A stretch of DNA of 64,000 bases from assembly GCF_947568225.1 (NCBI RefSeq), contig NZ_CANOOQ010000001.1, positions 1,426,001-1,490,000 on the forward strand, written 5' to 3'. The notes beneath the pieces were generated by a model. It saw only the letters and a program-made list of their open reading frames with translations. It searched no databases and had not been told where the DNA came from. Positions within the stretch are counted from its first letter, which is position 1, and every line of letters starts with the position of its first letter. The DNA comes from Faecalispora anaeroviscerum (GTDB lineage: Bacteria > Bacillota > Clostridia > Oscillospirales > Acutalibacteraceae). Positions 40,400 through 48,071 of the stretch are shown here, piece by piece. Both the position numbers and the translations under genes were made by a program.

Positions 40400-40837
40400 T
40401 CACTTCATGGCCACACGTGCCACATCGTAAATAATGGCCAGCAGGCTGTCTCCTTGGATGTCTACATACCGGCGGAACTCGTTGGCATAATCGATCTGTA
40501 CCAGCCGGCCCTGGTTTATCAAAACCACCGATCTCACAGAAGGATCTGCCTTGCGAATGACGGGTTCCAGTAGTTGAAGCAGGTTCCGTTTTTCGTCCGC
40601 CTCACGATTATGGGCTGCGCGATCTTCGTCGATCTCTTTTGATGAGATTGCTTCCGGTTCCGGCGGTGCCGCCGCATCTTTCACCGCCTGGACTTTCTCC
40701 CTGGTGATTCCGAGCTGGCTACGCTTCGCGTAAATATCAGATACACCAACGCCAAGCTGCTTCGCGATCTGGGGGTTAGGTACGCCGGCAAACGCCAGCT
40801 CCTTCAGCTGACTGACCTTTTCTTCGGACCATTTCAT
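40400..40837 (-). CDS. HTH early regulator
   Basis: Start at 40837 with AAAGGAG 7 bases upstream (145 aa). The N-terminus MKWSEEKVSQLKELAFAGVPNPQIAKQLGVGVSDIYAKRSQLG (core NPQIAKQLGVGVSDIYAKRS) is a helix-turn-helix of the homeodomain-like or GcrA style. The C-terminal half is unassigned. Its ATG overlaps the TGA of the AbrB-type gene. Confidence 0.65.
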   Translation of the reverse strand: MKWSEEKVSQLKELAFAGVPNPQIAKQLGVGVSDIYAKRSQLGITREKVQAVKDAAAPPEPEAISSKEIDEDRAAHNREADEKRNLLQLLEPVIRKADPSVRSVVLINQGRLVQIDYANEFRRYVDIQGDSLLAIIYDVARVAMK

Positions 40838-41091
40838 AATGATTCTCCTTTCACTTTTTGAAGATAATCTAACGGATTTTTTCCGGTCTCGTTGCAAACC
40901 AAGACCAGGGCTTCCTGCAGCTCGTCCACGGTGTAGGTATCCGGCTGATACTTTTGCAAAATAATCTTGTTGCCATCCACAAAGATTTCTACCGGGTCCC
41001 TAAATGAGATTTCCAGTGCTCGCAAGATTTCCCGTGGGATGGTAAATCGTCCGAGCTGGTCGATTTTGCGTACCATTCCTGTTGATTTCAT
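40834..41091 (-). CDS. AbrB-type transition-state regulator (phage)
   Basis: Start at 41091 (MKSTGMVRKIDQLGR), giving 85 aa. Residues 5-50 have the complete AbrB pattern VRKIDQLGRFTIPREILRAL then DPVEIFVDGNKIILQKY. Unlike the AbrB-like pair in the left element, this one closely follows the Bacillus AbrB N-domain and may control early phage promoters. Confidence 0.85.
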   Translation of the reverse strand: MKSTGMVRKIDQLGRFTIPREILRALEISFRDPVEIFVDGNKIILQKYQPDTYTVDELQEALVLVCNETGKNPLDYLQKVKGESL

Positions 41092-41150
41092 ATGCTCACT
41101 CCTTTCTTTTAAGCTTGTCCTGCGCTGCATGCACCCGCTGCGGGCAGCGG

Positions 41151-41348
41151 TCATGAGGATTGCTGTAAATCTAGATACTGCAACAAATCATCCAGGTTTA
41201 TCAGCCTCTTGCGCCCGGCCATAATCGATTTGACTTTGCCGTCCAGCGCTAGCCTTCGGATAAAACATTGTGTCACCGCAGTGTTAGGATCTACGGCTTT
41301 GATTTCTTCTGCAGCTTCTTTGAGCAGCCGCATACGGGGAATTGGCAT
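41151..41348 (-). CDS. Excisionase-like small HTH protein
   Basis: A 65-aa protein: MPIPRMRLLKEAAEEIKAVDP, then TQCFIRRLALDGKVKSIMAGRKRLINLDDLLQYL (core GKVKSIMAGRKRLINLDDLL), which is the winged-helix pattern of Xis/MerR-like DNA-binding proteins. First gene of the leftward early operon after the 41349-41571 regulatory gap. Either an excisionase or an early regulator. Confidence 0.65.
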   Translation of the reverse strand: MPIPRMRLLKEAAEEIKAVDPNTAVTQCFIRRLALDGKVKSIMAGRKRLINLDDLLQYLDLQQSS

Positions 41349-41482
41349 TATGAATTACTCCTTTCAACAAAATTAAATGTTTGTGTAATTTAACAACAAA
41401 ATTATTACTTTTTAGTAGAACAGGTTTTGTAGAGTTATGCTTAGCTTTGCACAGTAAGAATTTGTCAGCGGCAGTTTGTTAA

Positions 41483-41519
41483 TTGTGCACAAATACATAT
41501 GTTGTGCTAAGCTTTACAA
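41483..41519. promoter_or_regulatory. Palindromic operator candidates between divergent early genes
   Basis: In the 223-base gap 41349-41571 there are two TTGT-based palindromes: TTGTGCACAA (41483-41492) and TTGTGCTAAGCTTTACAA (41502-41519). A partial copy (GCTTAGCTTTGCACA) lies at 41439-41453. The gap separates the leftward excisionase-like gene from the rightward small ORF at 41572, so these sites may control both. The rest of the gap is AT-rich. Confidence 0.5.
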
Positions 41520-41571
41520 ATCTCTCAATATGTAGTACGGTAATGTAAAACATATGAGGAGGTAAAAGACT

Positions 41572-41712
41572 ATGGCAAAAAGCAATCCGAAGCAGACAAG
41601 CCCTAAGGCGGCATCTGCGGCGTCAAAAGTTCTTCGAGATGGAAGAACTAGTTCAACCAGCAAAACCGCTGCTGGAAGCGCGCTGTCCCAGGCAAAACCA
41701 AAAACTAAATAA
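41572..41712 (+). CDS. Small Ala/Ser/Lys-rich protein
   Basis: A 46-aa basic protein, not overlapping any other gene, with a strong ribosome site (GAGGAGG, 9 bases before ATG). The sequence MAKSNPKQTSPKAASAASKV and then SSTSKTAAGSALSQAKPK resembles, from memory, a widespread family of tiny proteins with SASKVL and AGSALSQ motifs of unknown role found in many bacteria and phages. It is oriented opposite to the early genes around it. Confidence 0.6.
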   Translation: MAKSNPKQTSPKAASAASKVLRDGRTSSTSKTAAGSALSQAKPKTK

Positions 41713-41748
41713 TCTCTACCAGCTGAGCAGGATGTGAGCGCATCCTGC

Positions 41749-41967
41749 TCAAACTCTTTTCTCTGGGAAAAAGATACGCTTTATCTCCTGGGCGGAACTG
41801 ATCTTAAGTAATTTACAAATCTGCTGCACTTCTGTAAGCGACCAATCGTATTTCCCATGCATCTTCTCTGAAAAGGTTTTTTCATTGAGACCCATTTTCC
41901 GTGCGAGCTTTCGCTGTGATGTACCGTGCTGCGCAATTTTCCCACGCAGTAGACTATCGCAAAACAC
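41749..41967 (-). CDS. Cro-like XRE-family HTH protein
   Basis: A 72-aa protein from a GTG start (AAGGAGGGG upstream). Residues 10-60 form an XRE HTH: GTSQRKLARKMGLNEKTFSEKMHG. It lies 15 bases after a second HTH gene (41983-42204) and shares its orientation. Probably a Cro-type lytic regulator or accessory. Confidence 0.72.
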   Translation of the reverse strand: MFCDSLLRGKIAQHGTSQRKLARKMGLNEKTFSEKMHGKYDWSLTEVQQICKLLKISSAQEIKRIFFPEKRV

Positions 41968-41982
41968 CCTCTCCCCTCCTTC

Positions 41983-42204
41983 CTAAGCTGTTTTCTGATC
42001 GTCGAATCCAAACAACTCATTCGGCGTTACGCCAAGAGCAGCAAGGATTTTATACATATCATCAACTGTAATGATTTTTCGCCCGTTTAACATATTGCTG
42101 AAAGTCTTTTCATTAATACCGGCGCGTTCAGCAATAGCGCTTTGTTTATACCCCTGCTGGCGAATAATGCGTCTTATGTTTTCAGGAACCATAGCCTTCG
42201 GCAT
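41983..42204 (-). CDS. XRE-family HTH protein
   Basis: A 73-aa protein with a clear HTH (GYKQSAIAERAGINEKTFSN) and a C-terminal ITVDDMYKILAALGVTPNEL typical of phage Cro/CI-type repressors. Similar in size and form to its downstream neighbour, so the pair may come from duplication. Transcribed away from the repressor region. Confidence 0.75.
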   Translation of the reverse strand: MPKAMVPENIRRIIRQQGYKQSAIAERAGINEKTFSNMLNGRKIITVDDMYKILAALGVTPNELFGFDDQKTA

Positions 42205-42278
42205 AAAACCACCTCCTTTCTTTGTACTTGCCCTCCTCCAAAGCCTGCGGTAGAATAGTGGTGAAAGGAGGCGATAAA

Positions 42279-42467
42279 ATGGAATTGAATTTCACACCAG
42301 AAGAAATTATATATATCTACGGCCGATTTAAGGAAGAACTGAAAGAATTAGAGACTTTAAAATCTGCTCCAAACCGTATTGTAGATAATGGCGGCATCAA
42401 ACTTTGCAAATCAATCACAGAAAAAATTGAAGCCGAGTATCCTCAGGTTTCCAAGTTACCGCTCTGA
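42279..42467 (+). CDS. Small hypothetical protein
   Basis: Start at 42279 with AAAGGAGG 8 bases upstream; 62 aa, acidic and helical (LNFTPEEIIYIYGRFKEELKEL; core EEIIYIYGRFKEELKEL). Convergent with the gene ending at 42485. Family not recognised. Confidence 0.55.
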   Translation: MELNFTPEEIIYIYGRFKEELKELETLKSAPNRIVDNGGIKLCKSITEKIEAEYPQVSKLPL

Positions 42468-42484
42468 TGTGCAAGCGCTTTGAC

Positions 42485-42670
42485 TTAGTCATCACCTAAG
42501 TTCAAGGCGCTTACCGCTTTCTTTGCCCAAGCCGCTGCATCAAACCATTCTGTAACACAAGCTTTATAGGTTTTCCCATTGATTTTCACAAGGGAAATGT
42601 AGCTTTTATTTCTGCCCAACAGAATTTTCACAAGCAACTTCTTGAATATTTGATTACTCACCTCTTTCAC
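42485..42670 (-). CDS. Small basic protein, first leftward gene from the repressor operators
   Basis: A 61-aa basic protein (MKEVSNQIFKKLLVKILLG, then YKACVTEWFDAAAWAKKAV). Its start is 16 bases from the first operator, which puts it in the position of the leftward early gene controlled by the repressor. The Ala/Lys-rich C-terminus is helical. Function unknown. Confidence 0.5.
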   Translation of the reverse strand: MKEVSNQIFKKLLVKILLGRNKSYISLVKINGKTYKACVTEWFDAAAWAKKAVSALNLGDD

Positions 42671-42685
42671 CTCCTCACCTCCGGT

Positions 42686-42761
42686 CTTCCGAATTCCTGA
42701 AGTGATTTTAGTATAAATCAGAATATCGGAAGTGTCAATAATTTATTTCCGAAATTCTGAA
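42686..42761. promoter_or_regulatory. Three operator-like sites between the repressor and leftward early genes
   Basis: Three copies of a partial palindrome TTCCGAANTTCTGAA: 42686-42702 (CTTCCGAATTCCTGAAG), 42718-42732 (inverse; TCAGAATATCGGAAG) and 42747-42761 (TTCCGAAATTCTGAA). They fill the 147-base gap between divergent genes and are placed like lambda OR1-OR3. Confidence 0.75.
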
Positions 42762-42817
42762 ATTATTTTCTTGATATTCAACTATTTTTGTGTTAATCTT
42801 TGTTTGAGGTGAACGAC

Positions 42818-43204
42818 ATGTCGATTTTAAGCGAAAATATAAAACGATATAGAAATCAAAAAGGCTTAACACAAGCTGAACTAGGAAAACTTATTGAAAA
42901 AGCACCTAGTGTAATAGCCAACTGGGAAGCTGAGACCAATCGTCCAGACGTGGATTCAATTGCGAAAATGCTTGAAATATTTGAAATTGACGCAAACACG
43001 TTTTTAGGTTGGAATGCAAAAAATTCCCCCGCCCCGGCAGAAGCCGAAACAGGGGAATTGAATAAACAGGAACAGACCCTTATACATAATTACCGCGCTC
43101 TCAATGATGAAGGACAGGAAAAGCTACTGGATTATTCGGATGACTTGGTTTCATCCAGTAAGTACACAAAAAATAATCAGCCTGAAATTTCACAGGAAGC
43201 ATAA
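42818..43204 (+). CDS. Phage CI-like XRE repressor (short form)
   Basis: Start at 42818 with GAGGTGAACG upstream, 128 aa. Residues 3-60 form the HTH: LSENIKRYRNQKGLTQAELG and APSVIANWEAETNRPDVDSI. The C-terminal part is a short acidic helix with NYRALNDEGQEKLLDYSDDLV, a dimerisation-like segment. There is no S24 LexA/CI peptidase domain, so induction should not work through self-cleavage. It is divergent from 42670 across the operators. Confidence 0.85.
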   Translation: MSILSENIKRYRNQKGLTQAELGKLIEKAPSVIANWEAETNRPDVDSIAKMLEIFEIDANTFLGWNAKNSPAPAEAETGELNKQEQTLIHNYRALNDEGQEKLLDYSDDLVSSSKYTKNNQPEISQEA

Positions 43205-43327
43205 ATAACCCCACACACTACTGCAAATAGCATGTGGGGCAAGTACGGAAAGCATTTTTGCGAGTCACTCTCCTTATTAATTATAGCTCATTGGAAGAAT
43301 ATGTCAATGAGGGAATGGAGAATGAAC

Positions 43328-43690
43328 ATGAAAACGGCAAAGTTAGTAATCGGTATTGTATCGATCGTCCTCGCTCTGTTGGTTCTGTTTCAGTCGTGCG
43401 CGGCTGGAGTTGGAGCCGCTTTAGCAGATGCGAGCGATACAAGCGGAGGAACTGGACTTCTTGTAGCTCTTCTCTACATAGTCGCGGGAATTGTCGGTAT
43501 TGCGGCCCGTAAGTCAAAAGGCGGTGCTATTGCAGCGACCATATTATATGCCCTCGCTGGAATCGCAGGTGTCACCGCAACAGGCATGTTTAAAGATTTA
43601 ATGGTATGGGGAGTGCTTGCGTTCATTTTTGCTGTAGTATTTGCCATTTCTATCTTTAAACAAGACTATGCGAAAGTAGCTGCTAAATAG
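43328..43690 (+). CDS. Small polytopic membrane protein expressed with the repressor
   Basis: Start at 43328 with GGAG 7 bases upstream (120 aa). Four hydrophobic stretches near residues 4-28, 43-62, 68-86 and 90-108 make it a four-helix membrane protein. Its place downstream of the repressor and before the integrase suggests expression in the lysogen; superinfection exclusion is a plausible job but not shown. The form resembles the DUF4064-type small membrane proteins. Confidence 0.65.
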   Translation: MKTAKLVIGIVSIVLALLVLFQSCAAGVGAALADASDTSGGTGLLVALLYIVAGIVGIAARKSKGGAIAATILYALAGIAGVTATGMFKDLMVWGVLAFIFAVVFAISIFKQDYAKVAAK

Positions 43691-43710
43691 CTGGAAGGGG
43701 AGAAAAAATC

Positions 43711-44586
43711 ATGAGAAGTAAGTTAAAGAGAATCGCGTCTTTCTTAGTCGCGACTATGTTGGCAAGTTCGGTATCGGGAGGTGCTTTTGCTCAAACCTCT
43801 GAAAGGACCTTGACTCTTGATACCAAGAGCTACTCTATGGCCCCCGGAAATATTTATGATTTCAAGGCGGTTGTTGCCGGCCCCGGCCTTGCTCAAGCCG
43901 ACGTGAAAGTTTCAGATTCTCGCAATGGGAGTGTTGTAAAGCTAAGTTCCATGGGGAACGGTAAATATCGGATCACTGCTCTGAAAGAAGGCACAACGTA
44001 CGTCGTTGCCGATATTAATGGCACTCATGCCTCTATTCAGGTCAATGTGAAAAAAGGCGTGAAGCAGGGCGGTATCGCTGGCCGATCCGTCGCTGTGATC
44101 CCAGCTGACGCCAGTTATGCAAGTGGAATGTATAAAGTCGGTACAGACATTCCTGCTGGCGAATACATTCTGGTGCAATCGGATCCTATGATGGCCTATT
44201 TTCAGGTGAGTAGTAGTTCAGACGGAACATTCGAATCCGTTATTTCAAACGACAATTTTGACGGTCGTTCCATTATCACGGTTTCCGATGGGCAATATCT
44301 AAATGTGTCCAGAGCAAAAATTTACAGTATCGACAAAGCGCCCGCTTTGGATAAATCTTTAGGTTATTTGACCGATGGAATGTACCGTGTCGGCATAGAT
44401 ATCCCAGCAGGAGAATATAAAATTCGCCCAAATGATAGTATTGATGGCTATTACGAACTAACAGAAGACAGTTCACACTTGTTTAGCAGCATGATCGGAA
44501 ATGGAATTATCAGTAACGAACAATATCTAACAATTGATGACGGCCAGTATTTAAAGATAAGCCGTGCAAAAATCGCTCTAAAATAA
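43711..44586 (+). CDS. Secreted Ig-like and tandem-repeat protein, lysogen cargo
   Basis: A 291-aa protein with a signal peptide (cleaved near GAFAQ). Residues about 30-125 form an Ig-like domain with YSMAPGNIYDFKAVVAGPG and GKYRITALKEGTTYVV, similar to the end of the protein at 6035-7492. Residues 130-290 hold two copies of a domain of about 75 residues starting YKVGTDIPAGEYILV and YRVGIDIPAGEYKIR and each ending in DGQYL-ISRAKI. Repeats of this type occur in exported proteins of Firmicutes; the ligand is unknown. Good ribosome site (GGAAGGGGAG). Confidence 0.75.
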   Translation: MRSKLKRIASFLVATMLASSVSGGAFAQTSERTLTLDTKSYSMAPGNIYDFKAVVAGPGLAQADVKVSDSRNGSVVKLSSMGNGKYRITALKEGTTYVVADINGTHASIQVNVKKGVKQGGIAGRSVAVIPADASYASGMYKVGTDIPAGEYILVQSDPMMAYFQVSSSSDGTFESVISNDNFDGRSIITVSDGQYLNVSRAKIYSIDKAPALDKSLGYLTDGMYRVGIDIPAGEYKIRPNDSIDGYYELTEDSSHLFSSMIGNGIISNEQYLTIDDGQYLKISRAKIALK

Positions 44587-44677
44587 AATTAAAAACCGCC
44601 CCACCCTGTTTGCACCAGGATAGAGCGGCAGATCGGCCGGGGCCGATACATAAAATGCATATATATTGTACCAACCT

Positions 44678-44709
44678 CCCGGCCAAAAATCAATAGGCCG
44701 GGTATTTTT
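44678..44709 (+). terminator. Terminator between the cargo gene and the integrase
   Basis: Stem CCCGGCC/GGCCGGG with an 11-base loop, followed by TATTTTTA on the plus strand. It lies just before the integrase ribosome site, so the integrase may be read from its own transcript or by read-through. Confidence 0.6.
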
Positions 44710-44734
44710 ATGCCCGGTTATAGGAGGACGTTAC

Positions 44735-45907
44735 ATGGCAACCATCGAAAAACGCGGGAAAAGCTATCGAATTACAGCTTCCTGCGGCTACACTGTAAGA
44801 GGAGAACAGGAACGCCAGCGCATGACCTGGACCCCAGAACCCGGCATGACCGAACGGCAGATTGAAAAAGAATTGAACCGGCAGGCCGTACTGTTTGAGG
44901 AGGAATGTAAACGGGGACTTGTGCTGCAGCACGGAATAAAGTTTGAAGCCTTTTTAAAACAATACTTCGACGATTATGCCGCGCAGAACCTGCGAATACG
45001 GACGATCACTGAATACCGTCGCATGGCATTAAGAGCCAAACAACAATTTGGGCATCTGCAGATAGATAAAATTACTCCTACGCAGATCCAGAAATTTATT
45101 AGGGCGCTCTTAAATGGCGATGCCAAAAACAAGGCTGTGACCCCAAAGACAGCAAAAAACTACTTATCGTTTCTGTCATCTGTGTTTTCTTTTGCAATAC
45201 AGATGCGCATCATGAGGGACAACCCTTGCCGCGCGATAAAAATCAAGCTGGGCGAAAAACCAGAAGCCGACTGCTACACATTGGAAGAAGCTCAGCATTT
45301 CCTTGATCTGATGCTTAAAGAGCCTCTTTCGTTCCAGGCATTCTTTGTTTTAGCGATCTATGGGGGCTTCCGTCGGGGTGAATTGTGTGGATTGGAGTGG
45401 AAAGACATAGACTTTGATACCGGTGTTGTCAGTATTCGCAGAACCTCACAATACACTAAAGAAAAAGGAACTTTTACCGACACTACAAAAACCAAGAAGT
45501 CACAACGCAGCTTGAAAATGCCGTCCGAAGTCATAATGATACTAAGATGGTATCGCGCAGAGCAAACCGAAGAGCGGCTATTGCTGGGTGATAAATGGGT
45601 TGATCATGACCGATTATTTATTACTTGGAATGGTGAACCCATAAGCCCAAACGTCCCTTATAAATGGCTACTGCATTTTTGCGAGCGAACAGGGATTCGC
45701 AAGGCCAAACGGTTACTGCATAGTCTCCGCCACCTGAATGCTTCCCTGTTGATTACCAGCGGAGTAGACGTGAAAACCGTTTCTTCTGCTTTAGGTCATT
45801 CGCAGGTATCCACAACAACAAACATTTACGCCCACACTTTTCAAAAGGTTCAAGCTGAAGCATCTGAGGCTATCGCCGCTGCCTTGCCCCTGAAATCGCA
45901 TGCGTAA
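44735..45907 (+). CDS. int: Tyrosine recombinase, prophage integrase
   Basis: Start at 44735 with GGAGGAC upstream gives 390 aa. N-terminal residues 1-60 are an AP2-like arm-binding segment (YRITASCGYTVRGEQERQRM, core YRITASCGYTVRG), followed by a SAM-like core-binding domain and a catalytic domain with R213 (GFRRGEL), the K of a beta hairpin, H329-x-x-R332 (HSLRH), H355 (LGHSQ) and the nucleophile Y365 (NIYAH). The stop TAA lies inside the right arm-type repeat, 88 bases before the attR core. Confidence 0.95.
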   Translation: MATIEKRGKSYRITASCGYTVRGEQERQRMTWTPEPGMTERQIEKELNRQAVLFEEECKRGLVLQHGIKFEAFLKQYFDDYAAQNLRIRTITEYRRMALRAKQQFGHLQIDKITPTQIQKFIRALLNGDAKNKAVTPKTAKNYLSFLSSVFSFAIQMRIMRDNPCRAIKIKLGEKPEADCYTLEEAQHFLDLMLKEPLSFQAFFVLAIYGGFRRGELCGLEWKDIDFDTGVVSIRRTSQYTKEKGTFTDTTKTKKSQRSLKMPSEVIMILRWYRAEQTEERLLLGDKWVDHDRLFITWNGEPISPNVPYKWLLHFCERTGIRKAKRLLHSLRHLNASLLITSGVDVKTVSSALGHSQVSTTTNIYAHTFQKVQAEASEAIAAALPLKSHA

Positions 45908-45927
45908 ACCCCAAACAAACCCCAAAC
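45905..45927. repeat. Arm-type integrase-site candidate, right
   Basis: TAAACCCCAAACAAACCCCAA; matches the motif at 5891-5914 except at one or two positions, in the same orientation. The integrase stop codon is its first three bases. Confidence 0.5.
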
Positions 45928-45943
45928 AGCTTTTTCGAAAAAT

Positions 45944-45985
45944 AAAAAAACTACGGAAACCCGCATGATTGCTGGATTTCCGTAG
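45944..45985 (-). terminator. Phage-supplied terminator for tRNA-Pro
   Basis: Minus-strand stem CTACGGAAA/TTTCCGTAG with a 17-base loop, followed by a T-run (45944-45950). It replaces the tRNA terminator that moved to 5657-5697 on integration and also faces the integrase stop. Confidence 0.75.
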
Positions 45986-45994
45986 TCACATGTA

Positions 45995-46071
<77 letters not shown>

Positions 46072-46102
46072 AAAAAGCTAGCCTCGGTTTCCCGAGGCTA
46101 TA

Positions 46103-46176
46103 TGGCTGCGGAACTAGGATTTGAACCCAGACAAACAGAGTCAGAGTCTGTCGTGCTACCATTACACAATTCCGCA
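46103..46176 (-). tRNA. tRNA-Gln (anticodon CTG)
   Basis: A 74-nt tRNA with encoded CCA; acceptor TGCGGAA/TTCCGCA, anticodon loop CTCTGAC with CTG (reads CAG), T-loop TTCAAAT. It is 31 bases upstream of tRNA-Pro on the same strand and they share a promoter at 46209-46236. Confidence 0.93.
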
Positions 46177-46208
46177 TCAATATTTAATTGCCAGAAGCAA
46201 CGTCATTT

Positions 46209-46236
46209 ATTATAGCAAAATTCCAACGAATGTCAA
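46209..46236 (-). promoter_or_regulatory. Sigma-A-type promoter of the tRNA-Gln/tRNA-Pro operon
   Basis: On the minus strand TTGACA (46231-46236) and TATAAT (46209-46214) with a 16-base spacer, both perfect. The tRNA-Gln 5' end is 33 bases downstream. Confidence 0.85.
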
Positions 46237-46389
46237 TAGGTTTCCAAAAAAAATCCTCTAAAATTTTGAATGTTTTTGAATTTTATCAAACAGAAAAAGG
46301 GGATTCTGTCGTTTGAGCGATAAAGTCGTGATTCACCGGACAAGGCAGAATTCCCTGCCGCCCTACCCTACAGTCATGCTGTTAGCATA

Positions 46390-46450
46390 CCCGGCGGAGC
46401 CCACACTCATTCGGCAAAATCTCAGATTTCGCCGGGCGCGGGCTCCCGGG
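46390..46450. repeat. Two-tier intergenic hairpin
   Basis: In the 296-base gap 46177-46472 an outer stem GGAGCCC/GGGCTCC (with flanking CCGG) encloses an inner stem CGGC-AAATCT/AGATTT-GCCG. There is no T-run on the minus strand that would make it a terminator for the flavoprotein gene. It may be an interspersed element or a Rho-linked 3' structure. The rest of the gap holds the tRNA promoter and AT-rich sequence. Confidence 0.5.
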
Positions 46451-46472
46451 TTTTACAGCGTCTAAAATCCGG

Positions 46473-48071
46473 TTATGCTTCTTCGGCCGAGGTCAGCACC
46501 GCTTCCGCGCCACGGATTCCGTCCACCGCCGCGGAGACGATCCCGCCTGCATAGCCGGCGCCTTCCCCGCAAGGGTACAGCCCGCCGATCGTGACCGACT
46601 GGCCGTCGGCTCCGCGCGTCAGCCGCACTGGAGATGAGCTGCGGGTTTCCACGCCCGTCAAAACCGCGTCCGGGTGGGCAAAGCCGCGCAGCCTGCGGTC
46701 CATCAGCAGAATCCCCTGCCGCATCGATTCCACCGCATAGGGCGGCAGGCAGCCCGATAAATCCGCCGGTACCACACCAGGCTGGTAACTGGAGGCCGTA
46801 CCGAACGAATCCGATGCCTTTCCTTTCAGAAAGTCACCCAGACGTTGGGCCGGGGCGTGGTAATCACCGCCGCCCAGACGAAATGCCGCTTCTTCCCACT
46901 TTCTCTGGAACCACATGCCAGCAAGCGGATGTGTGCTTTCAAAATCTGCAGAAGATATGCCAACCAACAGAGCGGAGTTTGCATTCTTTTCGTCGCGCGC
47001 ATAGCGGCTCATTCCGTTCGTCACCAACCGTCCCGGCTCCGAGGCGGCGGCGACAACCCGTCCACCGGGGCACATGCAGAAGGTATACACTCCCCTGCCG
47101 TTTTCCAGATGCGCTGCGAGCTTGTAATCCGCCGCTCCCAGTGCGGGATGCTCCGCGAACGCGCCGTACTGCGCACGGTTGATTGCCGCCTGCGGATGCT
47201 CAATGCGGGCGCCGATGGAAAAGAACTTCTGCTCCATCGCCACGCCCTGCTCCAGAAGGCTTTCAAAGGTATCGCGCGCGCTGTGACCAATTGCCAGAAT
47301 CACATGGTGTGTGTCCAGCCGCTGGCGCTCCCCGTCGTGCTCTACGGTAACACCCGTCACCTTGCCCTGCTCCGACAGGATTTCGATTAGCTTTGTTTCA
47401 AAGCGGACTTCCCCACCCATTTCCAGAATCTGTCCGCGGATATTCTTCACGATTTCCGGCAGCAAATCCGTGCCGATGTGCGGCTTAGCCTCATACAAAA
47501 TTTCTTCCGGTGCACCGGCCTTTACCAGTTCTTCGAACACCTTGCCTGCACGCCCATCTTTTGTGCCGGTGTTCAGCTTTCCGTCCGAAAAGGTTCCGGC
47601 GCCGCCTTCACCAAACTGCACGTTGGATTCGGGATTCAAGTCGCCTCCCTTCCAAAAGGCATCCACCTGCTGTGTGCGCCGGTCGGCATCCGCTCCGCGC
47701 TCGATGACAACAGGGCACTGCCCCGCCTGCGCCAAAATCAGCGCGGCGAACATCCCCGCAGGGCCAAACCCCACTACAACCGGCCGCTTCCCCAGTGTTC
47801 GGCAGGGCGGCAGATCATAGCAGTACGGTTGAAAACGGGAAATTTTCGCGCCACCGCACTGTTCCAGAACAGTCTCTTCCCCACTTTCAAGCGTTACACC
47901 AACGGTAACCTGAAAGTGAATGTCCTGCTTTTTGCGGGCATCCACCGATTTTTTCAAAATAGTCAGGGAACGAATCTGCTGTTCCGGCAACGAAAGCCGA
48001 GCCGCTGCCTGCCGCAGGAGTTCCCCATACCCTGCGGAAAGAGGCAGGGCAATTTCTGAAATCTTAATCAT
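46473..48071 (-). CDS. FAD-dependent dehydrogenase (COG2509-like)
   Basis: A 532-aa flavoprotein. The Rossmann FAD motif VVVGFGPAGMFAALILAQAG is near residue 98; SNVQFGEGGAGTFSDGKLNT (about 150) and the C-terminal YPCGEGAGYAGGIVSAAVDG are characteristic of this family of uncharacterised NAD(FAD)-utilising dehydrogenases. Reaction and substrate unknown. It overlaps the second flavoprotein gene by 8 bases, so the two are cotranscribed and may act together. Confidence 0.85.
   Translation of the reverse strand: MIKISEIALPLSAGYGELLRQAAARLSLPEQQIRSLTILKKSVDARKKQDIHFQVTVGVTLESGEETVLEQCGGAKISRFQPYCYDLPPCRTLGKRPVVVGFGPAGMFAALILAQAGQCPVVIERGADADRRTQQVDAFWKGGDLNPESNVQFGEGGAGTFSDGKLNTGTKDGRAGKVFEELVKAGAPEEILYEAKPHIGTDLLPEIVKNIRGQILEMGGEVRFETKLIEILSEQGKVTGVTVEHDGERQRLDTHHVILAIGHSARDTFESLLEQGVAMEQKFFSIGARIEHPQAAINRAQYGAFAEHPALGAADYKLAAHLENGRGVYTFCMCPGGRVVAAASEPGRLVTNGMSRYARDEKNANSALLVGISSADFESTHPLAGMWFQRKWEEAAFRLGGGDYHAPAQRLGDFLKGKASDSFGTASSYQPGVVPADLSGCLPPYAVESMRQGILLMDRRLRGFAHPDAVLTGVETRSSSPVRLTRGADGQSVTIGGLYPCGEGAGYAGGIVSAAVDGIRGAEAVLTSAEEA

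Noticed and set aside
46390..46450. Terminator for the flavoprotein operon
   Set aside because: The stem has no T-run on the minus strand; listed only as an intergenic hairpin.
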